Numbered from the stretch's first letter, positions 26,230-35,066 are shown. The stretch is DNA of 64,000 nucleotides from Novosphingobium umbonatum (GCF_004005905.1 NZ_SACO01000001.1:434001-498000), one strand, 5' to 3'. Numbers and translations: made by a program. The notes: generated by a model from the letters alone, not told the origin.

Positions 26230-27087
26230 CTAGGCCAAATCGGCCACCTGCGCGCGCAAAGCGGCCAACATGGCCGGATTGACCGGCTTGCCCGCTGCCA
26301 CAGCGCGCATCAAAGCATCGAGAATTTCCAAAGCCCGCGCGGCTTTCGCCGCCTTCTCGGCCCTGTTGCCCGCATTGTCCGAAGGCGCCGCCCCCCCTTG
26401 GGCACAAGCCCCTGAAATAGCGGGACCATTGCCCCCCTGCGGCACATCGCAATGGTTGAGAACGCCACAGGCCTTGCATCGGGCGACCATCTCCTGCGTC
26501 TCGGCCAAAGCCCTTTCGGCATGGCGACGCTGGACAATCTCACGCTCCAATTCGTCGCGCAATTCGTCAAAAGCCATAACCCGCATAGTTGCCCTTTCGT
26601 CCAGGGCAGCATTAGCCTGCTTCAACTGTTCGCTTGAACGTTGTTTGGCCAGTTGCGTTTCAATACGGGCGCGCAACACTTCAAAGTCGATCGGCTTGGT
26701 TACATAATCATCGGCGCCCGCGGCCAGAGCGGCTACTACCGCATCACTTTCCGCCCGCGCGGTCAACATGATCACGGGGATGGCGCCTAATTGCCAATCC
26801 TGCCGCATCACTTTGAGCACATCGATGCCGTTCATCACCGGCATCATATAATCCAGCAGCACCAGATCGGGCTTGCGATCGCGGATGAATTCCAGCGCCT
26901 GTTCGCCGCCCTCGGCCTGATGCAGGTCATAACCAAAGGGAGACAGGCGGCGGCAGACCAACTGGCGATTACCCTCTACGTCATCGACCACCAGAATCAG
27001 CGAGCGACGACTACGGATAGCGGGTTGGGGCGAGGCCTGCGGGCCGCCATGGCCTTCGGGGTGATTGGAATATGCGTTCACAGACAC
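26230..27087 (-). CDS. Response regulator: REC plus coiled coil and Cys-containing tail
   Basis: A 285-residue protein. The REC domain covers about residues 28-150 (LVVDDVEGNR, phospho-acceptor in VLLDYMMPVMNG, lysine in YVTKPIDF). After it comes a charged coiled coil of about 50 residues. Next is a short cysteine cluster CKACGVLNHC that could bind a metal, then a helical Ala-rich tail. There is no DNA-binding or enzymatic output domain, so it probably acts by protein contact. It starts 15 bp after the stop of the CHASE8-like hybrid kinase and is the last gene of that signalling run, making it the likely phospho-target. Confidence 0.85.
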   Translation of the reverse strand: MSVNAYSNHPEGHGGPQASPQPAIRSRRSLILVVDDVEGNRQLVCRRLSPFGYDLHQAEGGEQALEFIRDRKPDLVLLDYMMPVMNGIDVLKVMRQDWQLGAIPVIMLTARAESDAVVAALAAGADDYVTKPIDFEVLRARIETQLAKQRSSEQLKQANAALDERATMRVMAFDELRDELEREIVQRRHAERALAETQEMVARCKACGVLNHCDVPQGGNGPAISGACAQGGAAPSDNAGNRAEKAAKAARALEILDALMRAVAAGKPVNPAMLAALRAQVADLA

Positions 27088-27102
27088 CCTCCCTTATACA
27101 GA

Positions 27103-29388
27103 TCAGGCCGCATGCAGCACCTCATGCACGCTGGACACCAATTGGCGCGGCGACAGGCCATTCTTCACCAGAATGCCACAACTACGCTTATCCAATATAT
27201 TTCGTTCCACCGCATTGATGGGCTGCCCCGTAATAACCAGAACAGGCGGCTGATCACCCTCTGGCAGCGCCGAAAGGTGGCGCATCAACGAATAGCCATC
27301 GCCATCAGGCATTTTCAGATCGGTGATGACCAAGGCAAAGCGATTCTGGCGCAAGCAGGCCTCGGCCTGTTCGCCGGTGGCCGCGCAGGCCACGCTATAG
27401 CCCGCCTGACGCAAGCCGCTTTCATACAGGCGTGCGGTGGCGGCATCATCCTCGACCAGCAGGATCTGTTCGCCATGGCGCCGCGTGTAAAGACGCAGGA
27501 TCGCCTCCAGTTCCTCGCCACGTACAGGCTTAACCAGATGGTCGCTGGCGCCTTTCTCCAGACTTACCTTTCGCCGGTCATCGACGCTGATGACAATCGC
27601 GGGAATATCGCGCGTGGCAGGATCCTGCGCCAATTGATCCAGCAGACCCCAGCCATCAAGCTTGGGCAGGGTAATGTCCATCAGGATCACATCGGGCTGC
27701 AAAGCGCGGGCCTGCGCCAAGCCGGAAACGCCATCCCCCGCCACCGCATCGGCATAGCCGACGCGGGAAAGGATACGGCGCAGCAATTCAACGCTGCTCT
27801 GCTCATCCTCGATGATCAGCGCCAGAGGCTGCATCCGCTCCGGCCTTTCGACGGGAGAACTGACCATGGCATCGGCCGCAATCTCTTCGGGCGCACGCAT
27901 ATCGGCGGGCAGATAGACCGTAAACACCGAGCCAAAGCCGGGCTCGCTGGACACTTCAACGCGCCCGTTCATCATCTTGGTGAAATTGTCGATCAGCGCC
28001 AGCCCCAGCCCCGTACCGCCAAAGCGCCGCGTGGTGGAGGCATCGCTTTGCGTGAAAGGCTGGAACAGGCGCGCTATGTCATCCTCGCCTATGCCGATGC
28101 CGGTGTCGGACACAGAGAACACCACATAATCGCCATCGCGGCGGGCATGGATGGCAATGAAGCCTTCATTGGTAAATTTGCAGGCATTGCTGCCCAGATT
28201 GAGCAGGATCTGTCGCAGCTTGGTCGAATCGCCGAACATCTGCGCCGCTTCCGGCTCCATTTCCACGGTCAGCATATTGCTCTGCTTAGCCGCCAGCGGG
28301 GTCAGCAGGGCCTCCACCTCGTCCAGCACCTTGCGCGTTTCAAAGCTGTGCAGGTCCAGTTCCATCTTGCCCGCCTCGATCTTGGACAGGTCGAGCAGGG
28401 AGTTGATCAGATCGAGCAATTGATAGGAGGAGGAGCAGATCCAGCCCACATCCTCCAGTGATCGTTCCATCCCCGCCCGCGCCAGATCCTCGCGCAGCAT
28501 ATCGGCATAGCCGATGATGGCATTGAGCGGCGTGCGCAATTCGTGGCTCATATTGGCCAGAAATTCCGACTTGGCGATATTGGCCGATTCCGATGCTTCC
28601 GACGCCTCCGACAATTCACCCATCGCCAGTTCAAGGCGGGCGTGCTGCCCCTCGATCTGGTCCAGCATCGTGTTGTAACTCTCGATGATCGTGTTGAAGT
28701 CGGGATCCTCCGATGGCTCCACCCGCGCTTCCAGATCGCCCGATGCGCGCACATCCTGCATGGCCAGGCGCAGGCTGTCGAGCGGACGGAACACCATACG
28801 CCGCATCACTGTGGCCAGCGCAATCGCCAAAGCCATGCAAACCGCCAGCAGCACCGCAGAAACCGGCAGCATTTCCAGCACGATTGTCTGCAAGGGGCGA
28901 AACCGGAAGGCGAGGCATAACGTACCGACCGCATGGCCATCGGCCACAATCGGCATACGATAGACGCCAATGTCGCCCGCATCGGAAAAGGCCGCGCGCC
29001 CCACGGGCAGTTCGATCTGTTTGTCCAGCGCCAGCTTTGCCTGAAGCGAGAGCGAGGGGCTGAGATAACCCGCCAAGGCCTTGCCGCGGGCATCCTCGGC
29101 ATCGATCCACAAGATGTCGGGCACGACATTGGCCGAATGCAAAATTTCCTCTGCCGCCGCCGCATCGGCAAACACCACCGCTGCCCCCAGATTGCTGGCC
29201 AGCACCTCGCTCAACTGGCGGTAATGCTGGCCAGCGCTGGCCCGCTCATGCGAATATTGCACCAGCATCACGCCCACGGTCGATACCAGCAGAACCAGAC
29301 CCGCAATGCCCAGCGTAAGGCCGGTCAGTTTGGCGCGAAAAGGCAAGGCTGACAGCCAATTTGCCGGAGAGAGGGAGAGCGTACCCAT
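27103..29388 (-). CDS. CHASE8-like hybrid histidine kinase with two receiver domains
   Basis: A 761-residue protein. TM1 is at about 22-44; the periplasmic region of about 125 residues resembles CHASE8 ([25 protein letters not shown]). TM2 at about 173-197 is followed by HAMP (198-246). HisKA has His282 in [11 protein letters not shown], and the HATPase boxes are [12 protein letters not shown] and GTGLGLALI. Two tandem REC domains follow ([12 protein letters not shown] and [12 protein letters not shown]). I chose the ATG at 29388 because it overlaps the stop of the YfiR-like gene (TGATG). CHASE8 is the sensor part of YfiN/DgcN, the partner of YfiR; here it drives a kinase instead of a cyclase. 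Confidence 0.88.
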   Translation of the reverse strand: MGTLSLSPANWLSALPFRAKLTGLTLGIAGLVLLVSTVGVMLVQYSHERASAGQHYRQLSEVLASNLGAAVVFADAAAAEEILHSANVVPDILWIDAEDARGKALAGYLSPSLSLQAKLALDKQIELPVGRAAFSDAGDIGVYRMPIVADGHAVGTLCLAFRFRPLQTIVLEMLPVSAVLLAVCMALAIALATVMRRMVFRPLDSLRLAMQDVRASGDLEARVEPSEDPDFNTIIESYNTMLDQIEGQHARLELAMGELSEASEASESANIAKSEFLANMSHELRTPLNAIIGYADMLREDLARAGMERSLEDVGWICSSSYQLLDLINSLLDLSKIEAGKMELDLHSFETRKVLDEVEALLTPLAAKQSNMLTVEMEPEAAQMFGDSTKLRQILLNLGSNACKFTNEGFIAIHARRDGDYVVFSVSDTGIGIGEDDIARLFQPFTQSDASTTRRFGGTGLGLALIDNFTKMMNGRVEVSSEPGFGSVFTVYLPADMRAPEEIAADAMVSSPVERPERMQPLALIIEDEQSSVELLRRILSRVGYADAVAGDGVSGLAQARALQPDVILMDITLPKLDGWGLLDQLAQDPATRDIPAIVISVDDRRKVSLEKGASDHLVKPVRGEELEAILRLYTRRHGEQILLVEDDAATARLYESGLRQAGYSVACAATGEQAEACLRQNRFALVITDLKMPDGDGYSLMRHLSALPEGDQPPVLVITGQPINAVERNILDKRSCGILVKNGLSPRQLVSSVHEVLHAA

Positions 29389-29903
29389 CAATTGACCACC
29401 CGCGCTGCCAGTTTCAAAACCTGCGAACTGAAACGAATACCGCTTTGCCTTGCGGCTTTGGCATTGATGGCAAAGCGGATCTTGCCATTGTCGGCAAACA
29501 GGCCAACCGTGCCGCCGCTCTCGGCAAAGCCCACGCCTTCGCCCACCAGCACCTGTCCGGCACCGGCCACAAGCGCGCCATTGGCACCGCCCGAATGGGC
29601 CCCGCCCACATAGACAATGTCGCAATCGGATCGCGCCGTGGCCGCTTGCCCCATCAGGACCACCTCGAGCACATCATCGCCCAGATTTTGCCCCGCCAGC
29701 ACCACCATGCTGCCGGCCATCGGATCGTTACGATAGAGGCAAACCCGCCGCACCGGCTTGACATGAGGCCAGCTGACAAAACGCAACAGGTTGTAGATCC
29801 GGTCCACCCGCGCGGCCTGACCATCCGCCGCATCGGCAGGGGAAGCCCAGATGACCGTCAACAAGGCGGCCAGCAACACCCGCCAAGCCCTGCGCGCGAT
29901 CAT
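29388..29903 (-). CDS. YfiR-family periplasmic protein
   Basis: A 171-residue protein with a signal peptide ([17 protein letters not shown]). The YfiR (DUF4154) pattern follows: [11 protein letters not shown] near the mature N-terminus, a cysteine in VCLYRND, a second in SDCDIVYV, then [30 protein letters not shown] and SSQVLKLA at the end. In Pseudomonas, YfiR is a redox-sensitive periplasmic inhibitor of the CHASE8 diguanylate cyclase YfiN. Here the stop codon overlaps the start of a CHASE8-like hybrid kinase, so it most likely controls that kinase. One cysteine pair instead of two is seen. Confidence 0.85.
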   Translation of the reverse strand: MIARRAWRVLLAALLTVIWASPADAADGQAARVDRIYNLLRFVSWPHVKPVRRVCLYRNDPMAGSMVVLAGQNLGDDVLEVVLMGQAATARSDCDIVYVGGAHSGGANGALVAGAGQVLVGEGVGFAESGGTVGLFADNGKIRFAINAKAARQSGIRFSSQVLKLAARVVN

Positions 29904-30021
29904 CGCTGCGGGCTCCTGCCTGTGGCATGTCTGTGGCTTGTGCCCATCATCCTTGATCCATCGCCCTTGCGGGATCCTTACCGTCCCGTAATAGCGCTAT
30001 ACGCACCCTCCGGTTAAGCGC

Positions 30022-31674
30022 TTAGGCTTGCCCTCTATCGGGAACTTCCCGCATATTGGTCTGCATATCCGCCCGTATGGCGGCGATGCGGGCGAACAGA
30101 TCGGCCTCTGGCAAGGGTTTAGCCAGATAATAGCCCTGAATATAATCACATCCGGCAGTTTTCAGCAGGGCGAACTGGCGCTCGTCCTCCACCCCTTCGG
30201 CCACCACTTCATAGCCCAATTCCCGCCCCAGCCCGATCAGTGCCACCGCCACCACCTGCTGCCGACGATCGGTCACAATCGCATCCAGCAGCGAACGGTC
30301 CAGTTTCAGCCGGTCCATCGGCAGGCTCATCAATTGGGCAATATTGGAATAGCCGGTGCCGAAATCATCCAGCGCCACCGCCACACCATCCCGGCGCAAG
30401 CCTTCGATTCGCTGCAGAGAGAACTCCTCATGCCGCATGATCGCCGCTTCGGTGATCTCGATCTCCAGCAATTCTGGCGGCAACGAGAATCGCGCCAAAC
30501 AGGCGCGGATCATCGGAATCAGCTCGATCCGGTACAGTTGTTTGGGGCTGACATTGATCGACACACGCAAGGGGCGCCCCTCCGCATTCCAGCGCGCGGC
30601 GGTGCGGATGGCCTCCATCATCACCCAATCGCCAATATCATCGATCAAGCCATAGGTTTCGGCAAAGGGGATGAAATCCCCCGGAAACACCAGACCGCGT
30701 GTGGGGTGGTTCCAGCGGATCAGCGCCTCCACCGAATCGACAATCCCGCTGCGCAAATTGAATTGTGGCTGGTAATGGAGACAGAATTCGCCGCGCTCCA
30801 ACGCATGGCGAATGGCCAGCTCCTTTTCCAGAATCTCGTCCGCCGCGCGGCGCATGGCGGGGGAGAAGAACAGGTAGCCACCCTGCCCCTCGCTGCGCAC
30901 CCGCGACATGGCCGAATCGGCGGCGGCCAGCAATTGATCATATTGGGGTTCGACCGCGCCTGCGCCCCCCACCGCCACGCCGATCGACAATTTCACCCGC
31001 AAGGATTGCGAACCAATGTGCAAAGGCTCGCCCAAGGCGCGCTGCAAACGCTGGATATAGCGCTCAATATCCGCCCGCTGATGCTCGCCGGGCAAAAAGA
31101 GCGCAAATTCATCGCCGCCCAACCGGCCCGCCAAGGGTTCCTCATCGGCGCCAAACCCATCGGCCAGAGCATGGATCGCCAAACGCAGCCGATCGGCCAG
31201 AGCGCAAAGCATCTGATCTCCACCGGCATGGCCAAGACTGTCATTGACCTTTTTAAGCTCGCTGACCCCCATCACCAACAGCACACCCTGCCCCTGCGCT
31301 CCGGCCAGATGCGCCTGCACCGCCAGTTTGAAGGAAACAGAATTGAGCAAATCGGTGATCGGATCATGGCGGGCCGACCATTCCAGCATGGCCATCGCGG
31401 TTTGCACGCGCGGCATCAACCGGTCCCAGGCTTCGGCCACCGGCTTCAAGGTCAGGCTATCAAGCCCTTCGGGTACGGATTGGAAATCGCTTTCGCCAAA
31501 CTGGTCCAGCGCATCGCACAGGCGCTGACGGTCACGATGCAGCCGCCAACCTGCGGCCAGAAACAGCACCGCCGCCGTCAGCAGCGCTGCCCCCATGGCC
31601 ACCAGCCACCATTCATCCTGCCCCGCTGGCAGGCTGGCTATTGCGCCATGCGCTGATTGCACCTTTCCATCCAT
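30022..31674 (-). CDS. GGDEF-EAL protein with degenerate cyclase site and intact EAL site
   Basis: A 550-residue protein with one membrane span (about 21-43), a short linker, a GGDEF domain (about 95-270) and an EAL domain (about 285-535). The GGDEF sequence itself is present (186-190), but the upstream metal-binding aspartate of the D-x-D-x-F-K motif is Gly136 in VMGVSELKKVND, so cyclase activity is doubtful. The EAL domain keeps EALIRWNHP, NVS, EITE, DDFGTGYSN, KLDRS, EGVE and QGYYLAKP. It is therefore probably a c-di-GMP phosphodiesterase. It lies 118 bp upstream of the YfiR-like gene on the same strand. Confidence 0.9.
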   Translation of the reverse strand: MDGKVQSAHGAIASLPAGQDEWWLVAMGAALLTAAVLFLAAGWRLHRDRQRLCDALDQFGESDFQSVPEGLDSLTLKPVAEAWDRLMPRVQTAMAMLEWSARHDPITDLLNSVSFKLAVQAHLAGAQGQGVLLVMGVSELKKVNDSLGHAGGDQMLCALADRLRLAIHALADGFGADEEPLAGRLGGDEFALFLPGEHQRADIERYIQRLQRALGEPLHIGSQSLRVKLSIGVAVGGAGAVEPQYDQLLAAADSAMSRVRSEGQGGYLFFSPAMRRAADEILEKELAIRHALERGEFCLHYQPQFNLRSGIVDSVEALIRWNHPTRGLVFPGDFIPFAETYGLIDDIGDWVMMEAIRTAARWNAEGRPLRVSINVSPKQLYRIELIPMIRACLARFSLPPELLEIEITEAAIMRHEEFSLQRIEGLRRDGVAVALDDFGTGYSNIAQLMSLPMDRLKLDRSLLDAIVTDRRQQVVAVALIGLGRELGYEVVAEGVEDERQFALLKTAGCDYIQGYYLAKPLPEADLFARIAAIRADMQTNMREVPDRGQA

Positions 31675-31823
31675 CTCAAAACCCCATCCGGACCGGAAAG
31701 CCGGACGTCCCGCGTCCTGACTTAGGTCACAGGGGCTAAACTCTGCTCTAGCGCGGTTTACGCGATTCTGCGGAAATGGGCCTAGGGATAGACCTTAGTT
31801 GGCGATGAAAGTGTGCGACAAAG

Positions 31824-31852
31824 AAAAAGCGGCCGGAGTGTCCCCCGACCGC
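31824..31852 (-). terminator. Rho-independent terminator after small secreted protein gene
   Basis: Read on the minus strand, GCGGTCGG/CCGGCCGC arms (one G-U pair) enclose an eight-base loop and are followed by TTTTTC. It ends the transcript of the gene at 31909-32196. Confidence 0.8.
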
Positions 31853-31908
31853 CTATTCTGTGAGAAGATAGTATCAGCAGAGCGGCGCGAAACCGCCCTT
31901 TACTCTGA

Positions 31909-32196
31909 TTACTGGCCTTCAACCACGCTCTTGCCTTCGATGTGCTCGACCTCATGCAGGTCAAAGCTCACGGGGGCGCGGTTGAACGTGCCGGTCACGC
32001 CAGCCTTGGTCACCTTCAGTTCGAAAGGCACCTTGCCATTGTAGGCCGATCCACGCAGGATCTTCGTGCCGTTCTGCATTTCCGACGTGTAGGTGTAGGT
32101 CACGCCCTGATAGACAAAGCTCTGCTTGGGAGCTTCTTCAGCGAAGGCAGCGACGGGCAGCAGCAGGGCAGCGGCGGCGATAACAGTCTTGAACAT
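31909..32196 (-). CDS. Small exported protein of unknown function
   Basis: A 95-residue protein with a good signal peptide (VIAAAALLLPVAAFA). The mature part of about 75 residues starts EEAPKQSFVYQGVTYTYT and is rich in beta-type sequence. It has no cysteines and no motif I can assign. A purine-rich ribosome site (aggaga) precedes the ATG, and a strong terminator lies downstream, so it is a genuine single-gene unit. The 270-bp region upstream of it contains no gene I can support. Confidence 0.75.
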   Translation of the reverse strand: MFKTVIAAAALLLPVAAFAEEAPKQSFVYQGVTYTYTSEMQNGTKILRGSAYNGKVPFELKVTKAGVTGTFNRAPVSFDLHEVEHIEGKSVVEGQ

Positions 32197-32470
32197 GGCA
32201 ATCTCCTATTTGGTTAAGGAACATTGCCTCGTGGCACCCTTATGTTGTTGAACCCGTCTAAACTCGAAAGGCGGGATTCGGGCAATTGCAATCACCTCGT
32301 CTGTTATTGCAAAATACGCAACAGATGCAGATGATGCTTTGGAGCCACCACGCCAAAACCCATGATTTGCGCGGGATTACCTGAAAAACAGGGCGGATTT
32401 TGCGCCATCCGCAACATTGTGCGGCGCAGCATTTGAATAGGAATGCATTCGTTTTATACGTAATTCACCC

Positions 32471-32911
32471 CTATTGCCCCGGCGCCCAGCCCGGCGAAGC
32501 CAGCTCAAACCCCGAAAAATCAAAGCCTGGCGCCACGACACAGCTAACCAGAACCCATCCCTCACGCGCCTCCGCGGCCTGCCAGAACCGATTAGGGATT
32601 ATCTTCTGGGAAATTTCACCATTGCAAATATCGGCACCCAACCGCACCCATTCAACCGGCCCTGCATCCTCAGCCGCCACGCCTAGCGCCAGCGCGGATC
32701 CGGCATGCCACAGCCATACTTCCACCGCGTCGATCCGATGCCAATGTGACCGCTGCCCCTGCTCCAGCAGGAAATAGATCGTGCTGAGCGTGCCGCGCGG
32801 ATTGGTCCCGTCGACACCCTCGCGGGCCATTTCGACGTACCAACCGCCCTCGGGATGCGGGATCATGCCCAGACGTTCAATCAGGGCCATTGCCTGTGGA
32901 TCGCGTTCCAT
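32471..32911 (-). CDS. Cupin-fold protein, DUF985 family
   Basis: A 146-residue protein matching the DUF985 cupin pattern: LGMIPHPEGGWYVEM near the start, STIYFLLEQGQRSHWHRIDAVEVWLWHAG with the His-x-His metal/ligand motif, and a terminal VAPGFDFSGFELA. The fold is a small beta-barrel; no reaction is established that I can state. I chose the ATG at 32911 (MERDPQAMA), as residues before it are non-homologous. It is downstream of the PhnA-like gene by 65 bp, same strand. Confidence 0.82.
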   Translation of the reverse strand: MERDPQAMALIERLGMIPHPEGGWYVEMAREGVDGTNPRGTLSTIYFLLEQGQRSHWHRIDAVEVWLWHAGSALALGVAAEDAGPVEWVRLGADICNGEISQKIIPNRFWQAAEAREGWVLVSCVVAPGFDFSGFELASPGWAPGQ

Positions 32912-32976
32912 CTGCCTTCCCCCATCACCAAGGCTGGGCCATGCCCAAGGCACGGCCCGCACCTACACGTCAGCCT

Positions 32977-33294
32977 TTAACGCTTGCGCACAAATTCCGC
33001 GCGCAGCACCAGCCCCTTGATCCCGTCGAATTTGCAGTCAATTTCCTGCGCATCACCGGTCAGGCGAATCGACTTGATCAACGTACCGCGCTTCAGCGTC
33101 TGGCCCGCGCCCTTCACGTCCAGATCCTTGATCAAGGTCACTTGATCACCGTCGGCCAACAGATTGCCCACCGCATCGCGCACTTCCACCGTATCGGCAT
33201 TGGCCACAGCCGCCTGTTTGGCGGCCAGTTCGGAAGCGGCCATCCATTCGCCGCTTTCCTCGTCATACACATAGTCTTCGTCTGCTTGGCTCAT
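32977..33294 (-). CDS. PhnA/YjdM-like protein without zinc-ribbon cysteines
   Basis: A 105-residue protein. The C-terminal 70 residues match the YjdM (PhnA) domain: VEVRDAVGNLLADGDQVTL, IKDLDVKG, KRGTLIKSIRLTGD, IDCKFDGIKGLVL. The N-terminal region DYVYDEESGEWM has the shape of the family's zinc ribbon but lacks its cysteine pairs. The name alkylphosphonate protein is historical; function is unknown. The ATG at 33294 follows aaggagcaag, a good ribosome site. Confidence 0.85.
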   Translation of the reverse strand: MSQADEDYVYDEESGEWMAASELAAKQAAVANADTVEVRDAVGNLLADGDQVTLIKDLDVKGAGQTLKRGTLIKSIRLTGDAQEIDCKFDGIKGLVLRAEFVRKR

Positions 33295-33437
33295 GGCTTG
33301 CTCCTTTTCGCGCCCGCCATGCCACGTGGCGCAACGCTTGGCCACCACGGAAGACAGGCGGGCAAGACAGGTCAGCCTGTGTTCACCCGACAAGGGATAA
33401 GCCACGTCCCATGATCACCATGCGAGGAACTCGGGCG

Positions 33438-34256
33438 ATGATTGACCCCACCACCAGCCGCAAACTGTCCAAGGCCGTGTTGGCCGCCAGCGCCCTGTCG
33501 ACCTTGATCACCCCGATGGCAGCCATGGCGCAAGACGGGCCGCCGGTCCGCCAGACCACCACGCAAACCACCACCACCCGCACCGTAACCACCACCACGG
33601 TGGATCAGGATAGCGCCTCCTATGCCTCGGCCAGCGGCATGGGCGATTATCGCAACCCTCCGCCCGAACCGGCGGCACCCGCCAATTATGACGGGACCCA
33701 AACCCCGCCGCCCCCGGTCGATTACATCCCCCCCGCCAATGCCGAAGCCCAGCGCATTTCCGACGCGCAATATGCGCAAAGCGCGCAGAACTGGGCCGCG
33801 CAAAACTGCATCAAGTCCAAGCCCAAAGTGGGCGGCGGCGCTTTGATCGGCGGCATTCTGGGCGCGATTGTTGGCAGCGGGCTGGGCGGACGGCATGACC
33901 ATGGCACCGGCATGGCGGTCGGCGCGCTGGTCGGCGCGGCAGGCGGCGCGGCTGTGGCCAGCGCGAGTGGCGGCGATACCAGTCCGGGCTGCCCTCCGGG
34001 CTATTCGGTCCGCCCACAGGCCGTTACCTACACCTATTCCACAGACTATTATTACGCGGCGCCCAGTTGGTATCAGCCATGGGTCTATGTCGATGGCTAT
34101 TGGGACTATCGGCCCTATCCCTATCACGACTGGTATTATCGCAACTATCGCGCACCCATGCGCGGGCCGGTTTACGGTGGCCCGCGCTATGGCGGAGGCC
34201 CCTATGGCGGCTATCGCGGACCCATGCATGACGGCCCGCATGGCTATCGCCGCTGA
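33438..34256 (+). CDS. Glycine-zipper (2TM) envelope protein with Tyr/Gly-rich tail
   Basis: A 272-residue exported protein. The signal peptide ends near TPMAAMAQ, then comes a Thr-rich stretch and a Pro-rich linker. A glycine zipper follows (GGGALIGGILGAIVGSGLGG, then GALVGAAGGAAVASASGG) of the kind found in outer-membrane-associated Rickettsia 17-kDa-like proteins. The C-terminal 80 residues are rich in Tyr, Gly, Pro and Arg. I chose the ATG at 33438 with gaggaa 8 bp upstream; an ATG at 33411 is possible. It ends at a perfect 15-bp terminator. Confidence 0.78.
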   Translation: MIDPTTSRKLSKAVLAASALSTLITPMAAMAQDGPPVRQTTTQTTTTRTVTTTTVDQDSASYASASGMGDYRNPPPEPAAPANYDGTQTPPPPVDYIPPANAEAQRISDAQYAQSAQNWAAQNCIKSKPKVGGGALIGGILGAIVGSGLGGRHDHGTGMAVGALVGAAGGAAVASASGGDTSPGCPPGYSVRPQAVTYTYSTDYYYAAPSWYQPWVYVDGYWDYRPYPYHDWYYRNYRAPMRGPVYGGPRYGGGPYGGYRGPMHDGPHGYRR

Positions 34257-34274
34257 TCACATCGCCTAAATGCC

Positions 34275-34320
34275 AAAAAGCCCGCCGACACCTCGTTATC
34301 GAAGCGTCGGCGGGCTTTTT
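34275..34320. terminator. Bidirectional rho-independent terminator
   Basis: AAAAAGCCCGCCGAC (34275-34289) pairs perfectly with GTCGGCGGGCTTTTT (34306-34320). It has a run of A on one side and T on the other, so it can end the glycine-zipper transcript and the minus-strand small ORF. Confidence 0.92.
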
Positions 34321-34369
34321 GCTGGGCGGCAGGGGATAGACGCCCCGCCTTGCACCAGCGAACAGGCCA

Positions 34370-34504
34370 TCAGCCCACCATGGCCATCACAATCTGACGC
34401 AGATCCGCCTTGGACAGCGTGCCCAAAGGCGGCTGAACGGGGTGACGCGGGCGCAGATGATGCTGTGACTGGGGCATGGGGCGGGAATTCATCTTGGTAA
34501 ACAT
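34370..34504 (-). CDS. Possible small protein of 44 residues
   Basis: From the ATG at 34504 (preceded by caagg) the frame gives 44 residues, with a basic/His/Pro-rich first half and a C-terminal helix GTLSKADLRQIVMAMVG. The latter resembles short helices seen in sphingomonad small proteins (from memory only). Position between a terminator and the cold-shock gene allows a real transcript. A start at 34492 would give 40 residues. Evidence is weak. Confidence 0.4.
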   Translation of the reverse strand: MFTKMNSRPMPQSQHHLRPRHPVQPPLGTLSKADLRQIVMAMVG

Positions 34505-34678
34505 ATAAACCTTGGTGTGTAAAAGCGGCGGCGGGGCCTTGCAGGTCTTGTTTGCCTGCAAAATGGCCAAAGGCGCCAAATTGGTGGCATCAACGAAACC
34601 ATCACGGATGGCCGCGTGCCGATCCCTGACCCTGGGGCCAGGGGCGTTGGATGTTAGAGGAAGGGATTTGCAGGAAAA

Positions 34679-34732
34679 CCCGCATCCGGCACAAGATCAC
34701 ACGGCGGGTGGATCAATCATACCGGATGCGGG
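34679..34732. repeat. 11-bp inverted repeat in intergenic region
   Basis: CCCGCATCCGG (34679-34689) and CCGGATGCGGG (34722-34732) are exact inverted copies with a 32-base spacer. The 300 bp between the small ORF and the cold-shock gene otherwise hold no gene I can support. It could be a protein-binding site or an RNA hairpin. Confidence 0.6.
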
Positions 34733-34774
34733 AGACGGCAGGCCAAGACCAGGTCCTGAAGCCCGCCGTTATTC

Positions 34775-34799
34775 CTCGAGGCCCCTGCGGAGCCTCAAG
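34775..34799 (-). terminator. Weak terminator-like hairpin after cold-shock gene
   Basis: On the minus strand, CTTGAGGC/GCCTCGAG arms (one wobble pair) around a nine-base loop begin 8 bp after the cold-shock protein stop. No U-tract follows, so termination is uncertain. Confidence 0.35.
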
Positions 34800-34807
34800 A
34801 AATTTCT

Positions 34808-35014
34808 TTAGGCCGAAACCAGATTCACAGCCGACTGCTTGCCACGGCGATCGGTTTCGATCTCGTAGCTCAGACGCTGGTCCTTGGTCAGCGTGGCCAT
34901 ACCGGCGCGTTCAACGGCGCTGATATGCACAAAGCTGTCATCGCCGCCATTTTCAGGAGCGATAAAACCATAACCCTTGTCGGTGTTGAAGAATTTTACG
35001 GTGCCGATAGGCAT
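34808..35014 (-). CDS. Cold-shock domain protein (CspA family)
   Basis: A 68-residue single cold-shock domain with both RNA-binding motifs, RNP1-like KGYGFIAP and RNP2-like SFVHISAV; it starts MPIGTVKFFN. It acts as an RNA chaperone or single-stranded nucleic acid binder. A strong aaagga ribosome site precedes it. The leader of the message contains a hairpin followed by five Ts (35041-35066), which may regulate expression. Confidence 0.94.
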   Translation of the reverse strand: MPIGTVKFFNTDKGYGFIAPENGGDDSFVHISAVERAGMATLTKDQRLSYEIETDRRGKQSAVNLVSA

Positions 35015-35040
35015 GGATGTTTCCTTTCACGAAAACACAG

Positions 35041-35066
35041 AAAAACCCACCCGCAAGGAGCGCGGG
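35041..35066 (-). promoter_or_regulatory. Hairpin with T-run in the cold-shock gene leader
   Basis: Read on the minus strand, CCCGC-GCTCCTT-GCGGG is followed by TGGGTTTTT, about 27 bp before the ATG. It resembles a small intrinsic terminator inside the 5' leader. The stem is only five to six pairs, so it may instead be a temperature-sensitive fold. Confidence 0.4.

Noticed and set aside
33318-33330. GCCACGTGGC palindrome as a regulatory site
   Set aside because: Single copy, no link to a regulator in the window; likely chance in GC-rich DNA.
34512-34811. A 99-codon plus-strand frame
   Set aside because: Low-complexity translation with no motif, running over the inverted repeat and into the cold-shock gene's 3' region.
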